Below are positions 9,407-18,866 of a stretch of 64,000 nucleotides of DNA, piece after piece. Every line of letters begins with the position of its first letter. Position 1 is the stretch's first letter. The stretch comes from Desulfomonile tiedjei (GTDB lineage: Bacteria; Desulfobacterota; Desulfomonilia; Desulfomonilales; Desulfomonilaceae). The notes beneath the pieces are model-generated. The model ran no database searches. It saw only the letters and a program-made list of their open reading frames with translations, and was not told the DNA's origin. The stretch is taken from NCBI GenBank assembly GCA_016212925.1, contig JACRDF010000043.1, positions 77,726-141,725 of the forward strand, in the 5' to 3' direction. The translations under genes and the position numbers were made by a program.

Positions 9407-9991
9407 ATGGGAACAGAGTCACGGATTCATACCTGCCGATATGGGGTGGAGCAATTGGAAAAGCAGCTTTTGAAATCCATCGTCGAAGGCCTGATTTTCG
9501 CGTATCACGAGCCTGTAAGCCTGGACACCTTGTCAAGAGTTATTCAGACCGCAGGGCCGGAGAGTATCAAATCGGTGCTGGATGAACTGGAGGAGGAATA
9601 CACTGTACGAAATCGCGGCTTTTTATTGGTAACAGTAGCCGGAGGGTATCAGTTCAGGTCGCTGCCCGCTGTCGCGCCGTGGATCCTTGAAATGAAGAGC
9701 ATGAAGCCGTCCAAGCTGAGCCGCGCAGCTATGGAAACGCTCTCTATCGTCGCATACAACCAGCCTATTACGCGACATCAGATAGAACAGGTGCGAGGAG
9801 TGGAAAGCGCAGCCACCATAAGAGGCCTGGTGGAGCGGGAGCTAATTGCTATCGTAGGGAAGAAGGACATACCGGGCCGGCCGTTGTTGTACGGGACTAC
9901 TCGGCGATTCCTGGAAGTTTTCGGGCTGAGTGACCTTGCCTCGCTTCCACCCCTTCCTGAATTGGAAACCATCGCGGAAAACATGGAGTGA
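9407..9991 (+). CDS. scpB: Segregation and condensation protein B
   Basis: 194-residue winged-helix kleisin-interacting subunit of the SMC-ScpAB condensin. The frame is open for 35 more codons upstream, but the ATG at 9407 has GGAG 4 nt before it and gives the usual length. Family landmarks are LKSIVEGLIFAYHEPVSL, LSRAAMETLSIVAYNQPIT (helix-turn-helix) and the IRGLVERELIAIVGKKDIPGRP segment with the TTRRFLEVFGL ending. It is the only rightward gene in the first 17 kb and has no scpA beside it, although scpA-scpB is the usual arrangement. Confidence 0.9.
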   Translation: MGTESRIHTCRYGVEQLEKQLLKSIVEGLIFAYHEPVSLDTLSRVIQTAGPESIKSVLDELEEEYTVRNRGFLLVTVAGGYQFRSLPAVAPWILEMKSMKPSKLSRAAMETLSIVAYNQPITRHQIEQVRGVESAATIRGLVERELIAIVGKKDIPGRPLLYGTTRRFLEVFGLSDLASLPPLPELETIAENME

Positions 9992-10002
9992 TCGCATCGG
10001 CC

Positions 10003-11412
10003 TCATGCCAGCGCGTAAAGGCTGCCGTCATCACTTCCAAAGTAGACCAGGTCGTCAAAAATTGTGGGCGAGGAATTAACCGCAGCTTCGGTTTGGAAAG
10101 ACCACTTCTCTTTACCGGTGTTGCAATCCCTTACGTGAAGGGTCCGGTCCCCACTTCCGAAATATACGCTGAAGTAAGCCAGCGCGGGCGAAGAGGCGAT
10201 CGGGCCGGCAGTTTGGGCCCGCCAGCTTTCCTCGCCGGTCTGCATATCCACGGCTAAGAAATTTCCATCACAATTTCCAAAATAGACCTTTCCATAACCC
10301 ACCGCGGGCGAGCAGGTTATCTTCGAACCTGATTCAAACTTCCACTTTTCTTCGCCGGTCGCGAGATCCACGGCATATAGATTTCCATCCCAAGCAGCCA
10401 GATAAACCATGCCGCCGGCAATTGCAGGGGTCGCACAAACAGGGCCTGAAGTGTTAAAAACCCACCTTTGCCGTCCGGTTAGCGCGTCCACGGCGTAGAG
10501 GTTCTGATCGTAGCTCCCAAAGCAGATCAGCCCGGCCTCAATGGCAGGAGACGACGATATGAGCCCCCCTGCCTTAAATCTCCATCTTATTTTGCCAATT
10601 CCCGAGTCAACAGCGAAAAGGCTCCCGTCCGAACCACCGAAGTACACAGTTTGTTGGGACACCGCTGCCGATGATGCCACAGGGCCTTCGGTTCTGATCG
10701 TCCATTTAGGCTTGCCCGTTTCCGCGTCAAGGGCATAGAAATTGCCGTCGGAAGCTCCCACATAAACCTTGGTGTCAGCCACGGCCGGCGATGAGGATAT
10801 GGGTCCTTCAGTAGAAAACCTCCACACCTCAACCCCTGTGTCCGCTTTGACAGCATACAGGTTTCCATCCCAGCTGCCGAAAAACACCCCGCCGTAAGCT
10901 ATCGCAGGTGACGAGGACACCCAACCCCGGGTCGGGAATTTCCATTTCAGCCCGCTAAGTAGCCTTACGCCCATCCCCTCGAACCGTCCTGTGCGCTGCA
11001 GGTTGGCTCGAAACATGGCGCTGAGCGGCGGTTTCTCCACGGACAACCTTTCGGGAACTTCCGCGGGCGCGGTCATTTCCTCCGGAACGCGTGAAAGCTG
11101 TTCGGGCTGTGCCTCGTTGGCTTCATCTTCCCCCTTGGCCACAACCGCGCCGCATTTCGGACATCGATCAAAATCCTGAGAATCGGTCGCACCGCATTCA
11201 GGACATTCAAAGACCAATGGCGGCTCGGGTCCTTTCCCGGAAAGCATGGACGCGACTTCATCCACATCCATGACCTTGGATTGGACCAACTGCCTGAGCA
11301 GGAACACCAGATCCTTATCCGAGATCCGGTACTTCTCCATCAGGGCCTGTCGTTCCATTCCCGACCTGATGTCGTCTGCAAGCTCCTTGGCTTTTAGTGT
11401 TCGCGTTTCCAT
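10003..11412 (-). CDS. Cytosolic PQQ-like beta-propeller protein with zinc ribbon
   Basis: 469 residues. Residues 1-60 form a helical, winged-helix-like region (KELADDIRSGMERQALMEKY). A zinc ribbon follows (CPECGATDSQDFDRCPKCG, about 75-93), then a Pro/Glu linker. From about 150 there are seven complete and one partial 40-residue repeats of the form SSPAIAYGGVFFGSWDGNLY ending in KWxF, i.e. an eight-bladed PQQ/BamB-like propeller. Unlike BamB it lacks a signal peptide, so it probably acts in the cytosol as a binding scaffold. It sits 37 bp from the UDP-glucose dehydrogenase gene on the same strand. Function unknown. Confidence 0.8.
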   Translation of the reverse strand: METRTLKAKELADDIRSGMERQALMEKYRISDKDLVFLLRQLVQSKVMDVDEVASMLSGKGPEPPLVFECPECGATDSQDFDRCPKCGAVVAKGEDEANEAQPEQLSRVPEEMTAPAEVPERLSVEKPPLSAMFRANLQRTGRFEGMGVRLLSGLKWKFPTRGWVSSSPAIAYGGVFFGSWDGNLYAVKADTGVEVWRFSTEGPISSSPAVADTKVYVGASDGNFYALDAETGKPKWTIRTEGPVASSAAVSQQTVYFGGSDGSLFAVDSGIGKIRWRFKAGGLISSSPAIEAGLICFGSYDQNLYAVDALTGRQRWVFNTSGPVCATPAIAGGMVYLAAWDGNLYAVDLATGEEKWKFESGSKITCSPAVGYGKVYFGNCDGNFLAVDMQTGEESWRAQTAGPIASSPALAYFSVYFGSGDRTLHVRDCNTGKEKWSFQTEAAVNSSPTIFDDLVYFGSDDGSLYALA

Positions 11413-11449
11413 TTGCCGGTTCAGTCAGAGCGTGCCCGGATTGGCGGGC

Positions 11450-12769
11450 TCAACCGATGTGTATGGTGTTCCTGCCCACGCTATAGTAGGTGAACCCGTT
11501 TTGGACCATCTTCGTGGGATTATAGAGGTTCCGGCCGTCGAAAATCACCGGTTCCACCATTAGTTCTTTCATCTTTTCAAAATCCGGATGTCGGAACTCG
11601 TTCCACTCGGTGACAATGATAAGCGCATCTGCCCCTTGAACGCACTCGTAATTGCCCGGTGCGTATTCGATGGAATCGCCCAGTATTCGTCCCGCGTTTT
11701 CCATAGCTACCGGGTCGAAGGCTCTCACTCGAGCGCCCTGGTCAAGGAGCATCCGTATAACGTCGAGGGAAGGCGCTTCCCGAATGTCGTCTGTCCGTGG
11801 TTTGAAGCTCAAACCCCACAATGCGAAAAGCTTCCCACGGAGGGAATTGCCGCCATAGTGATCCGCGATCCTTTGTACGAAATGCTTCCGCTGGAGTTTG
11901 TTTGCTTCCTGAACCGCTTCGAGGATGTTCAAGTGGACCCCATGCTCTCGGCCGGTTCGCGCCAAAGCGTCGAGGTCCTTTGGGAAGCACGACCCGCCGT
12001 AACCGATCCCGGCAAAGAGAAACTGGGGGCCGATACGAGGGTCCGAACCAATTCCCGCTCGCACCATCTCTATGTCCGCACCGGCGTTTTCACAAAGTCT
12101 CGAAACCTCGTTGATGAAGGAGATCTTAGTTGCCAGCAGCCCGTTCGCCGCGTATTTGGTCATTTCCGCGGAGGGGATGTCCATGGTGAGGATGGGCTTT
12201 CCGGTTCGCACGAAAGGGCTGTAAAGCTCTTTGAGGATTTCTCCGGGGCGTGCGTCACTTACCCCGATTACCACTCGATCGGGCTTCATGCAGTCGTCGA
12301 TGGCGTTGCCTTCTTTCAGAAACTCCGGATTGCTGGCCGCGTCAAATGGCTGGTCGGTTTCTTGGGAGATGATATCACGCACTTTGTAGGTGGTTCCCAC
12401 CGGCACAGTGCTCTTCGTGACAATTATCTTGTACGTCTTGATGGCTTGTCCGATGCTTCGTGCCACAGCAAACACCTGGCTAAGGTCGGCATGGCCTTCC
12501 GGATCAGGCGGTGTCCCAACAGCAATAAAGCTGACCAGTGAACGATCTATCGTAGCTTCCAGGTCGGTTGTAAAATGAAGCCTTTTTTCGGCAACATTGC
12601 GGATGAGCATTTGCTCCAGGCCCGGCTCATAAATTGGCACTTTCCCATCGAGGAGACTGGCGATCTTATCTTCGTCGATATCCATCAAGGTGACATCATT
12701 ACCCATTTCTGCGAAGCATACGCCGGTGACCAACCCGACATAACCGGTTCCTATGACGCCTACGTGCAT
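11450..12769 (-). CDS. ugd: UDP-glucose 6-dehydrogenase
   Basis: 439-residue NAD-dependent enzyme oxidising UDP-glucose to UDP-glucuronate for polysaccharide or lipopolysaccharide synthesis. The N-terminal Rossmann motif is GVIGTGYVGLVTGVCFAEMG. The catalytic cysteine lies in GYGGSCFPKDLDAL (about residue 260), and the C-terminal UDP-binding domain contains FALWGLSFKPRTDDIREAPS. Length and motifs are canonical. The downstream propeller gene is close enough to be in the same transcript. It stands outside any visible polysaccharide cluster. The 494-bp gap upstream contains a composite repeat. Confidence 0.95.
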   Translation of the reverse strand: MHVGVIGTGYVGLVTGVCFAEMGNDVTLMDIDEDKIASLLDGKVPIYEPGLEQMLIRNVAEKRLHFTTDLEATIDRSLVSFIAVGTPPDPEGHADLSQVFAVARSIGQAIKTYKIIVTKSTVPVGTTYKVRDIISQETDQPFDAASNPEFLKEGNAIDDCMKPDRVVIGVSDARPGEILKELYSPFVRTGKPILTMDIPSAEMTKYAANGLLATKISFINEVSRLCENAGADIEMVRAGIGSDPRIGPQFLFAGIGYGGSCFPKDLDALARTGREHGVHLNILEAVQEANKLQRKHFVQRIADHYGGNSLRGKLFALWGLSFKPRTDDIREAPSLDVIRMLLDQGARVRAFDPVAMENAGRILGDSIEYAPGNYECVQGADALIIVTEWNEFRHPDFEKMKELMVEPVIFDGRNLYNPTKMVQNGFTYYSVGRNTIHIG

Positions 12770-12942
12770 TTACTTCCCCTTGTTTTGGAATGGCTTGTCA
12801 ACCGAATTAATTAGTATGCCACAAATGCGGGCTTCTTCTCCAGTCAAATTTGGCGGACCGGGGGTGAGCTTCGCACGCGAACGGAAAGATCTCTCACCGC
12901 AGAGGAGGCAGAGACCGCGGAAATGTAGGTGCGCGGCGTGAA

Positions 12943-13176
12943 GGCTGTCTCAAAAGTACTTACGGCCTCCAATGGTGGCACTATGGCCTGTAGGGGCGGG
13001 GTTTATCCCCGCCCGTCGTGTGAGGCCGGTATAGCGGGCGGGGATAAACCCCGCCCCTACACAGGCTTTCTGCGCCGACAGACAGTACGCCACGAGGTCC
13101 GTCCCGTACTGCGCTGCGTGCAAGCAATTAGAATCGTGCCACGATTTCATACAACGTTTGACTTTTGAAACCGTCC
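12943..13176. repeat. Composite MITE-like element with perfect inner inverted repeat
   Basis: Outer ends read GGCTGTCTCAAAAGT and ACTTTTGAAACCGTCC, imperfect inverted copies of the ACTGTCTCAAAA ends found elsewhere in the window. Inside, a perfect 27-bp inverted repeat (arms 12989-13015 and 13035-13061; core GGGGCGGGGTTTATCCCCGC) can fold into a strong hairpin. No open reading frame of note. It fills most of the gap between ugd and uvrB. Confidence 0.85.
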
Positions 13177-13263
13177 CATGCCGTGCCCGTACGCTGCATC
13201 CTCTGCCGTGAAATAATATCCTGTAAGGTCCTTGCGTAGCTGACGAGCGGCCGGAACCAGCAG

Positions 13264-15258
13264 TTAGGCATAACGTATCAGTCTATTCTCCAGGTCACGG
13301 ATACGGTCCCTGAGTTCCGCGGCCTTTTCAAATTCCAGGTCTCGGGCGGCTTCGAACATCTGTTTTGTCAATTGTTCCACTAGGTTCGGGATATCTTCCA
13401 GAGGAGTTTCCGCCGCGTCGGTTCGTTCGTCTATCTCTATGGTAACGTAATCCTGTTCTGCCAAAGAAGAGAGAATATCTGTAATGTCTTTTCGAATGGT
13501 TTCAGGAGTGATGTTGTTCTCCCGATTGAACTCCAGTTGGAGCGTCCTTCTGCGATTGGTTACATCCACCGCGACGCGGATTGATTCGGTTATGCGATCC
13601 GCGTACAGAATGACCGTACCATCAATGTTGCGTGCGGCTCTCCCGGCAGTCTGGATGAGGGAACGCTCCGAACGGAGAAAACCCTCCTTGTCCGCGTCCA
13701 AGATAGCTACCAGTGCAACTTCCGGTATGTCCAAGCCTTCTCTGAGCAGATTGATCCCAATCAGGACGTCGAATTCACCGAGCCTGAGATCTCTGATGAT
13801 CTCCATTCTTTCAATGGTAGTGATTTCGGAATGTAAGTACCTGACGCTTATATCGAGGCCCGCGTAATACTCGGTAAGATCCTCCGCCATTTTCTTGGTG
13901 AGAGTGGTGACCAGGATTCTCTGACCTTTTTCCACACGTTTGTGAATCTCGTCGAGAAGGTCGTCCACCTGATTTGAAGCAGGCCTGAGTTCTATCACAG
14001 GGTCGATCAAGCCGGTAGGCCTAATTACCTGCTGAACCACGCGGCTGTGGCCCTTCTCCATTTCATACGGTCCGGGGGTCGCGGAAACGTAAATCACCTG
14101 TTTGACGTGGGATTCAAATTCGTCAAAGGTGAGCGGCCTGTTGTCCAGAGCGCTGGGTAGCCGGAATCCGTATTCCACCAGGGTTTGCTTCCTGGCACGG
14201 TCGCCCCTGAACATGCCTCTCAGTTGCGGAACACTTACATGGGATTCATCCAAAAAGAAAAGGGAGTCCCTTGGAAAATATTCGAGCAACGTGGGCGGAG
14301 GCTCACCAGGCTGCCGGCCGGTAAGATATCTCGAATAGTTCTCTATCCCGTTGCAGTACCCTATCTCTTTGAGCATTTCCACGTCGAATCGAGTCCGTTC
14401 TTCGATCCTTTGTGCCTCAATGAACTTGTTTCGCTCCCTGAAATCTTCGACGCGTTGTTTCATTTCTTCCAGAATCATATCCGCAGAATCCAAAAGCCGC
14501 TGGCGTTCGGTGACGTAGTGGCTTGCCGGATAAATCGCTACTCGATCAAGGGCCCTCAAAACCTTGCCTCGCAAGGGGTCGATTTCATACATGCCGTCCA
14601 CGGTGTCGCCAAAGAACTCTATTCTGAGGGCCAAGGAATCTTCATACGCAGGGAACACCTCGATCACGTCCCCTCTCACCCGAAACGTGCCTCGATGAAA
14701 ATCTATATCGTTGCGCTCATACTGGATTTCCACCAGTTTCCTCAGGACTGCGTCCCGATCCGATTCTTCCCTATTGATAAGGTGCACCAACATGTTCTGG
14801 TAAGCTTCGGGCGAGCCCAGGCCGTATATGCAGGAAACGGACGCGACAATAATCACGTCTTTGCGTTCCAGAAGTGACCTGGTGGCTGAATGCCTCATTT
14901 TGTCGATGGTTTCGTTGATGCTCGAGTCTTTTTCAATGTAAGTGTCGGATTGAGGTATATAGGCTTCCGGCTGATAGTAGTCGTAATATGACACGAAATA
15001 CTCTACCGCGTTGTGCGGGAAAAGAAGCCGGAGTTCGCTAAACAGTTGTGCTGCAAGTGTCTTATTCGGGGCAAGAATGAGAGAGGTTTTTCCGGTACGA
15101 GCTATCACATTGGCCATGGTGTAAGTCTTGCCCGAACCGGTAACGCCCAGAAGGACCTGATCTCTGATCCCTTCCTCGACCCCTTTCGCCAGCGTTTCTA
15201 TGGCCGCAGGCTGGTCTCCTCTGGGAACGAAATTTGATTCAAGCTTGAACAAGGACAT
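13264..15258 (-). CDS. uvrB: Excinuclease ABC subunit B
   Basis: 664-residue damage-verifying helicase-like subunit of nucleotide excision repair. Walker A is [12 protein letters not shown] (about 39-50), the beta-hairpin region [12 protein letters not shown] is around 92-103, the DEAD-like box is FFLDESHVS, and helicase motif VI lies near QTAGRAARN. The C-terminal UVR domain ([16 protein letters not shown]) that binds UvrC is present. Length and all motifs are canonical. It stands alone: the next upstream gene is 163 bp away and no other uvr gene is visible. Confidence 0.97.
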   Translation of the reverse strand: MSLFKLESNFVPRGDQPAAIETLAKGVEEGIRDQVLLGVTGSGKTYTMANVIARTGKTSLILAPNKTLAAQLFSELRLLFPHNAVEYFVSYYDYYQPEAYIPQSDTYIEKDSSINETIDKMRHSATRSLLERKDVIIVASVSCIYGLGSPEAYQNMLVHLINREESDRDAVLRKLVEIQYERNDIDFHRGTFRVRGDVIEVFPAYEDSLALRIEFFGDTVDGMYEIDPLRGKVLRALDRVAIYPASHYVTERQRLLDSADMILEEMKQRVEDFRERNKFIEAQRIEERTRFDVEMLKEIGYCNGIENYSRYLTGRQPGEPPPTLLEYFPRDSLFFLDESHVSVPQLRGMFRGDRARKQTLVEYGFRLPSALDNRPLTFDEFESHVKQVIYVSATPGPYEMEKGHSRVVQQVIRPTGLIDPVIELRPASNQVDDLLDEIHKRVEKGQRILVTTLTKKMAEDLTEYYAGLDISVRYLHSEITTIERMEIIRDLRLGEFDVLIGINLLREGLDIPEVALVAILDADKEGFLRSERSLIQTAGRAARNIDGTVILYADRITESIRVAVDVTNRRRTLQLEFNRENNITPETIRKDITDILSSLAEQDYVTIEIDERTDAAETPLEDIPNLVEQLTKQMFEAARDLEFEKAAELRDRIRDLENRLIRYA

Positions 15259-15421
15259 TCAACAGGACCTTTCCCGCGGGGTTTGGTCTAAACCACGCTT
15301 CGTCCGATCGTCGCGTTAGTATGTTATACATCGAACGCCGGCGCGCCAAGCACATTCTCGCCTGCGGCAACCGTCTGTACCGATTAAGACGCTTGATCAA
15401 TGAAGGATCTCTTACGAGCCG

Positions 15422-16033
15422 TTATTTCAGATCAGGCTTCAGGATCTTCAGTGATTGGTGAATTTGCCGGATGACTTTTTGCAGGTTCTTGAATCCTTCA
15501 GGTCGGTCGGAGATGATCATCTGCAAGAGGCGGTCTTCTGTCACATAGTACTGAAGCAATTGCACGAGTTCCATGTCCCGGCGGTCTTTGAAGAAGCAAA
15601 TGACGTATCCCTGGGCGCCCTTTATTCCCGGAAGCGTCCCTTCCTCCAGGATGGTGGCTCCCTTGAGTTCGTCCTTGAGCCTTTTCTTGATGGTGTCCAA
15701 AAGGGCCTGAGAAGTCGGCACAGCCTTCTTGGGCCGTTCCTCGATAAAGAGGGTAATTCGAAGCGTGGCTTTCGGATGCGAAACCTTCACCTCGTCCGGA
15801 TTTGGCGCAACGACTTGCATTGTTGCCGGATAATCAAAAGCAAAGCGTTGCCGCGGATCTTTATATTGCTTAAAACCCTCTTCGAGCGCGAGCCCGCTGG
15901 TCGCGGCGAAGAACACTAACACAAGGGCGAAAAACAGCCAGCAGAACAGGGCTGGCTTCAAGGGCTTATAGTCCCTTCGCGCATATGGCCCAATTCTCTC
16001 TGCCGTGGCCGATTTTGATGGTCGATCAGACAT
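15422..16033 (-). CDS. Exported or membrane-anchored small protein (PsbP/DUF1795-like)
   Basis: 203 residues with a basic 28-residue N-tail followed by a hydrophobic segment (LFCWLFFALVLVFFAATSG) that could be a signal anchor or a long signal peptide. The rest resembles the PsbP/DUF1795 fold: YKDPRQRFAFDYPATMQVV at the start, then alternating strands and an amphipathic C-terminal helix (NLQKVIRQIHQSLKIL). Such proteins usually sit on the outer face of the membrane; no catalytic residues are evident. A hairpin repeat and the DUF2059-like gene lie upstream on the same strand. The family call is tentative. Confidence 0.6.
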   Translation of the reverse strand: MSDRPSKSATAERIGPYARRDYKPLKPALFCWLFFALVLVFFAATSGLALEEGFKQYKDPRQRFAFDYPATMQVVAPNPDEVKVSHPKATLRITLFIEERPKKAVPTSQALLDTIKKRLKDELKGATILEEGTLPGIKGAQGYVICFFKDRRDMELVQLLQYYVTEDRLLQMIISDRPEGFKNLQKVIRQIHQSLKILKPDLK

Positions 16034-16126
16034 TTGGCTGCAAAATCCGTCAATTCTGTTGAAGGTAGCCGGGGGACATTCCTAGGCCAGAAGTGTTTGC
16101 AATAATTGGGAGTTTTTGAAGGGGGC

Positions 16127-16162
16127 GCCGGGGGAAACTTTTTGCAAAAAGTTTCCCCCGGC
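16127..16162. repeat. CCGGGGGAAAC hairpin repeat
   Basis: Stem GCCGGGGGAAACTTTTT / AAAAAGTTTCCCCCGGC, preceded by AATTGGGAGTTTTTGAAGGGGGC. Same family as 6.29 and 52.91 kb. On either strand it can form a terminator-like hairpin. Confidence 0.85.
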
Positions 16163-16198
16163 ATGCCTTCAAATGCTCCCAAGGTTCTGCAACCACTT

Positions 16199-17038
16199 TT
16201 AGCGCCTTCGTGAAGCGTAGGCGGCTTCGCCCAAGGCTTTTCCGGTTTCATGCGCCACCCTGTCGAGTCCTTTTTGCACTGAACTCCCGAACCAGGTGCC
16301 AGCCTGCGACTCTTTATACGACGCGAGTTGCTCCAGCTCCTTGTCCTCCAGGGAACGGAAAGCATGAGCGAAAGACACCAGCGCGATTTCCTCGGCGCGG
16401 GCCTCGTCGAAACGAATTCCTTTCTCAATCCCGGCCAATCCTTCCCGACTTTTGGGGTCCTGGCCGCCCTGTTCGCCCAGCGAGCCATCAATGAGCCCTT
16501 TGACAAAGCTCTGTAAAAGCTGCTCATTGTACTGAGAGACGCGTTCCGCCTTAATTAACCTGCGCAGGAGCTTCAGCCTGGTCTCATCCATCGATGCCGC
16601 GGTCTTCCGTCCTTCGCGGACCGTCTTTATAAGAGCCGGAGTGAGAGCGGTGGCTTGCAGACGGCCGACCTTACGCCCGAGTTTGGAATCATAAAAGCTT
16701 ATGACCTGCTCTATCATTTCCCGGTTGAAGTTCTCTCGAAGCGCTTCCTGAACCATGCGCAGTAGAGGGTCTTTCCCCGCTGCTTTCTTCATCAAAGCGC
16801 CGATTGCGTCCCTGGTCTTGGTGTCAGGGAAAGCGTCGTCCGGGACCGCGGAAAGGACGGTAGGGGCAAGCAACTCAAGCTGTCCGGTTATCCCCGACTG
16901 ATTCAGGGCTTTGTCGATTAGAGCGCCGGTGTCGTCGCAGAAGCCCAGGGATGCAGGAAGCATGATCCACAGGCAAGAGTAAATGGCCAGGAATCGTATC
17001 CATTCAGTTTCACGAGAGCGTGGTCGGCTTCCCGGCAT
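16199..17038 (-). CDS. DUF2059-like exported protein
   Basis: About 279 residues. A signal-peptide-like segment (FLAIYSCLWIMLPASLGF) is followed by a helical domain with the DUF2059-type sequence NREMIEQVISFYDSKLGRKV, then a second helical half. The frame continues 65 codons upstream, but that extension simply translates a GCAATGAC-family repeat (17035-17172), so the ATG at 17038, itself at the edge of the repeat, is used; a start slightly further in is possible. The product is probably periplasmic. It lies upstream of the PsbP-like gene on the same strand. Function unknown. Confidence 0.6.
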   Translation of the reverse strand: MPGSRPRSRETEWIRFLAIYSCLWIMLPASLGFCDDTGALIDKALNQSGITGQLELLAPTVLSAVPDDAFPDTKTRDAIGALMKKAAGKDPLLRMVQEALRENFNREMIEQVISFYDSKLGRKVGRLQATALTPALIKTVREGRKTAASMDETRLKLLRRLIKAERVSQYNEQLLQSFVKGLIDGSLGEQGGQDPKSREGLAGIEKGIRFDEARAEEIALVSFAHAFRSLEDKELEQLASYKESQAGTWFGSSVQKGLDRVAHETGKALGEAAYASRRR

Positions 17039-17172
17039 TGCGAGGAGTGAAGGGTGGGACAGGCGTCCCGCCTGTCTAATAGGGATGACCGGCAAGATGC
17101 CGGTCCCACCAGCATTCTCTGCATTTAGGCGCTGAGATTGCTTCCCCGGCTTTCCAGCGGGGTCGCAATGAC
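17035..17172. repeat. GCAATGAC-family palindromic element abutting a gene start
   Basis: Begins ATTGCGAGGAGTGAA and ends GTCGCAATGAC, with a nested GTGGGACAGGCG...CCGGTCCCAC core. It abuts or overlaps the 5' end of the DUF2059-like gene and may have supplied its start codon. Confidence 0.8.
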
Positions 17173-17279
17173 AATATTTGGCGGCTGCTAACGGATTGTT
17201 TACTAGCAATCTCAGAACCTTGAAGCTCTTCATAAAACTTCCGCGATTACTTAAGACTGGTGGCGTCCATTGGCGAGGT

Positions 17280-17714
17280 TCACAGTTGGTGGAATTCGCC
17301 GGGGACCTGTATCAACTGGCCGTCCGGGGTGACCGTTACAAGTGTTATGGTAGCCGTAACAAGGTAGTCCTTGGGCTCACCTTTCTTGATGATAATCTGC
17401 TTGACCACTATTCTGAAACGTGTCGTATTCTCGATCCATGTGCGGACGACCAACGAGTCCCCCAGCTTCGCGGGCGAGTGGAAAACCATTTCGATTTTGT
17501 GAACCATAAACAGGTATCCGCTGTCATGATATCCAGCGACACTGGAAAGGCGGTCTTCCACATACTCGGTTCGAGCACGCTCAAGGTACCGCAGATAGTT
17601 GGCGTGATACACGACCCCCATGCAGTCGGTGTCTTCGTAATACACCTTGCATTCGAAGAGGCGTTCCTTTGAGTCGTGAATGCCGGATGGCCGAATCTCG
17701 TGATTGGTGTTCAA
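17280..17714 (-). CDS. YbgC/4-hydroxybenzoyl-CoA-type thioesterase
   Basis: 144-residue hotdog-fold acyl-CoA thioesterase. The active-site region VYYEDTDCMGVVYHANYLRY carries the catalytic Asp (D in TDCMG) and the following helix LERARTEY, both diagnostic of the YbgC/FadM group. Start is a TTG at 17714 with AGGAAAG upstream. YbgC is often linked to tol-pal, but no tol genes are here. The acyl substrate cannot be told from sequence. Confidence 0.88.
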   Translation of the reverse strand: MNTNHEIRPSGIHDSKERLFECKVYYEDTDCMGVVYHANYLRYLERARTEYVEDRLSSVAGYHDSGYLFMVHKIEMVFHSPAKLGDSLVVRTWIENTTRFRIVVKQIIIKKGEPKDYLVTATITLVTVTPDGQLIQVPGEFHQL

Positions 17715-17970
17715 TTCTTTCTTTCCTGTGGTTCAATTGGTCGAAGCAACCGGTCCGGCAATGTTCATAGATGCCACGACTGTACCGCTCATGTGCGTCG
17801 GCAAAAACTGCTCAGCGATGGATACTACCACAATTCAGTGGGACGATGAAGTGGGTCCCCAAAAAGCTAGAATCGCAGTGCAGTGTAGAAGCCATTGTGG
17901 GTTTTGTATAATTTTTTCTGAGGCGATATGCTAGAATCCTTTTCATGACGCCAAGGACGAGAGCCCTTTC

Positions 17971-18366
17971 ATGCCAAGAGTGGAGATCATATTCTATAAA
18001 GAGGAGGATGAAATCGTTCCGGTGGCCGATTGGCTCAGGAAACTGCCTCCCAAGCCTCGGCTCAAATGTGTTGCATGGATAAGGCGGTTACAGACCTTTG
18101 GACATGAGTTACAACGGCCGTATGCTGACTATTTGCGGGATGGAATATATGAATTAAGGGTTGGGCTGGCAGGTATAAATTACCGGTTACTCTATTTCTT
18201 TTATGGCAAGGCCGCGGTAGTATTGTCGCATGGTATTGTGAAAGAGCGCACAGTACCGCCTCTGGAAATAGACAAGGCAGCAGCACGAAAACGAGAATTC
18301 GAGCAGAACCCTCAATCTCATATTTTCGTTTGGGAGAGATCATCATGGGAGAAGAAGAAAAGCTAA
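17971..18366 (+). CDS. HigB/Gp49-like RelE-superfamily toxin
   Basis: 131-residue toxin of the phage-derived Gp49/HigB group, an mRNA-cleaving RelE fold. Landmarks are VADWLRKLPPKPRLK, the core strand DGIYELRVGLAGINYRLLYF and the C-terminal HGIVKERTVPP segment. The toxin-first order and a 22-bp overlap with the helix-turn-helix gene downstream match HigBA-type modules. The tail (REFEQNPQSH...) is longer than usual but ends cleanly. It is the first gene of a 2.5-kb block of toxin-antitoxin and selfish genes. Confidence 0.85.
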   Translation: MPRVEIIFYKEEDEIVPVADWLRKLPPKPRLKCVAWIRRLQTFGHELQRPYADYLRDGIYELRVGLAGINYRLLYFFYGKAAVVLSHGIVKERTVPPLEIDKAAARKREFEQNPQSHIFVWERSSWEKKKS

Positions 18367-18701
18367 GCTCGGACGCTTTTGAGTGGGCATACAACGAGTT
18401 TGTCGGAAACGATCCCGAGTCTATGGCTCTATTTAAAGAATACGAAGTAAAAGCCGATATCGGCCAGCAGGTGTACGACCTGCGAACCCGATCGGGCATG
18501 ACGCAAGCTCAACTGGCCGAACTCGTAGGCATTGCGGAGTCTGTGATCCATGACCTCGAAGAAGCTGATTATGAGGGAGATTCCTTGACGATGCTGGTCA
18601 GGATAGCGTCTGTCCTCAACCAGAAGATAGAGGTTCGCTTTGTGCCGAGCACTTCAAACGAAGCCCGTGAAGTTTCCGAGTTTGGAGGAACCGACTGCTG
18701 A
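18345..18701 (+). CDS. HigA-type XRE-family antitoxin
   Basis: 118 residues. The ATG at 18345 is chosen over an in-frame TTG at 18330 because GGGAGAG lies just upstream of it. An N-terminal acidic region (about 1-45) probably wraps the toxin; the helix-turn-helix is at about 46-95 (LRTRSGMTQAQLAELVGIAE). It should neutralise the upstream toxin and repress the promoter in the 17715-17970 gap. Confidence 0.85.
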   Translation: MGEEEKLSSDAFEWAYNEFVGNDPESMALFKEYEVKADIGQQVYDLRTRSGMTQAQLAELVGIAESVIHDLEEADYEGDSLTMLVRIASVLNQKIEVRFVPSTSNEAREVSEFGGTDC

Positions 18702-18866
18702 TCAGTCTTTTGTTGCCGAAGGCCCCTTTGTTCTTGTCCGCCATCACTTGCCAATCCGGCCCCTTGCTGACTTGACTCAGGCTTTCCTCATTGCCTTCCG
18801 TCTCGGAAAAAGACATTTTCCCGGAACACAACGCTCCGCTGACCTGAAGAGCGCAGGAGGGATTCC

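Noticed and set aside
12943-13176. CRISPR array
   Set aside because: The repeats are palindromic and paired, not direct repeats with unique spacers; no cas genes nearby.
14185-14877. Long rightward open frame
   Set aside because: Antisense shadow within uvrB, with no ribosome site or domain.
17039-17233. Upstream extension of the DUF2059-like gene
   Set aside because: Sequence is a translated GCAATGAC-family repeat element.
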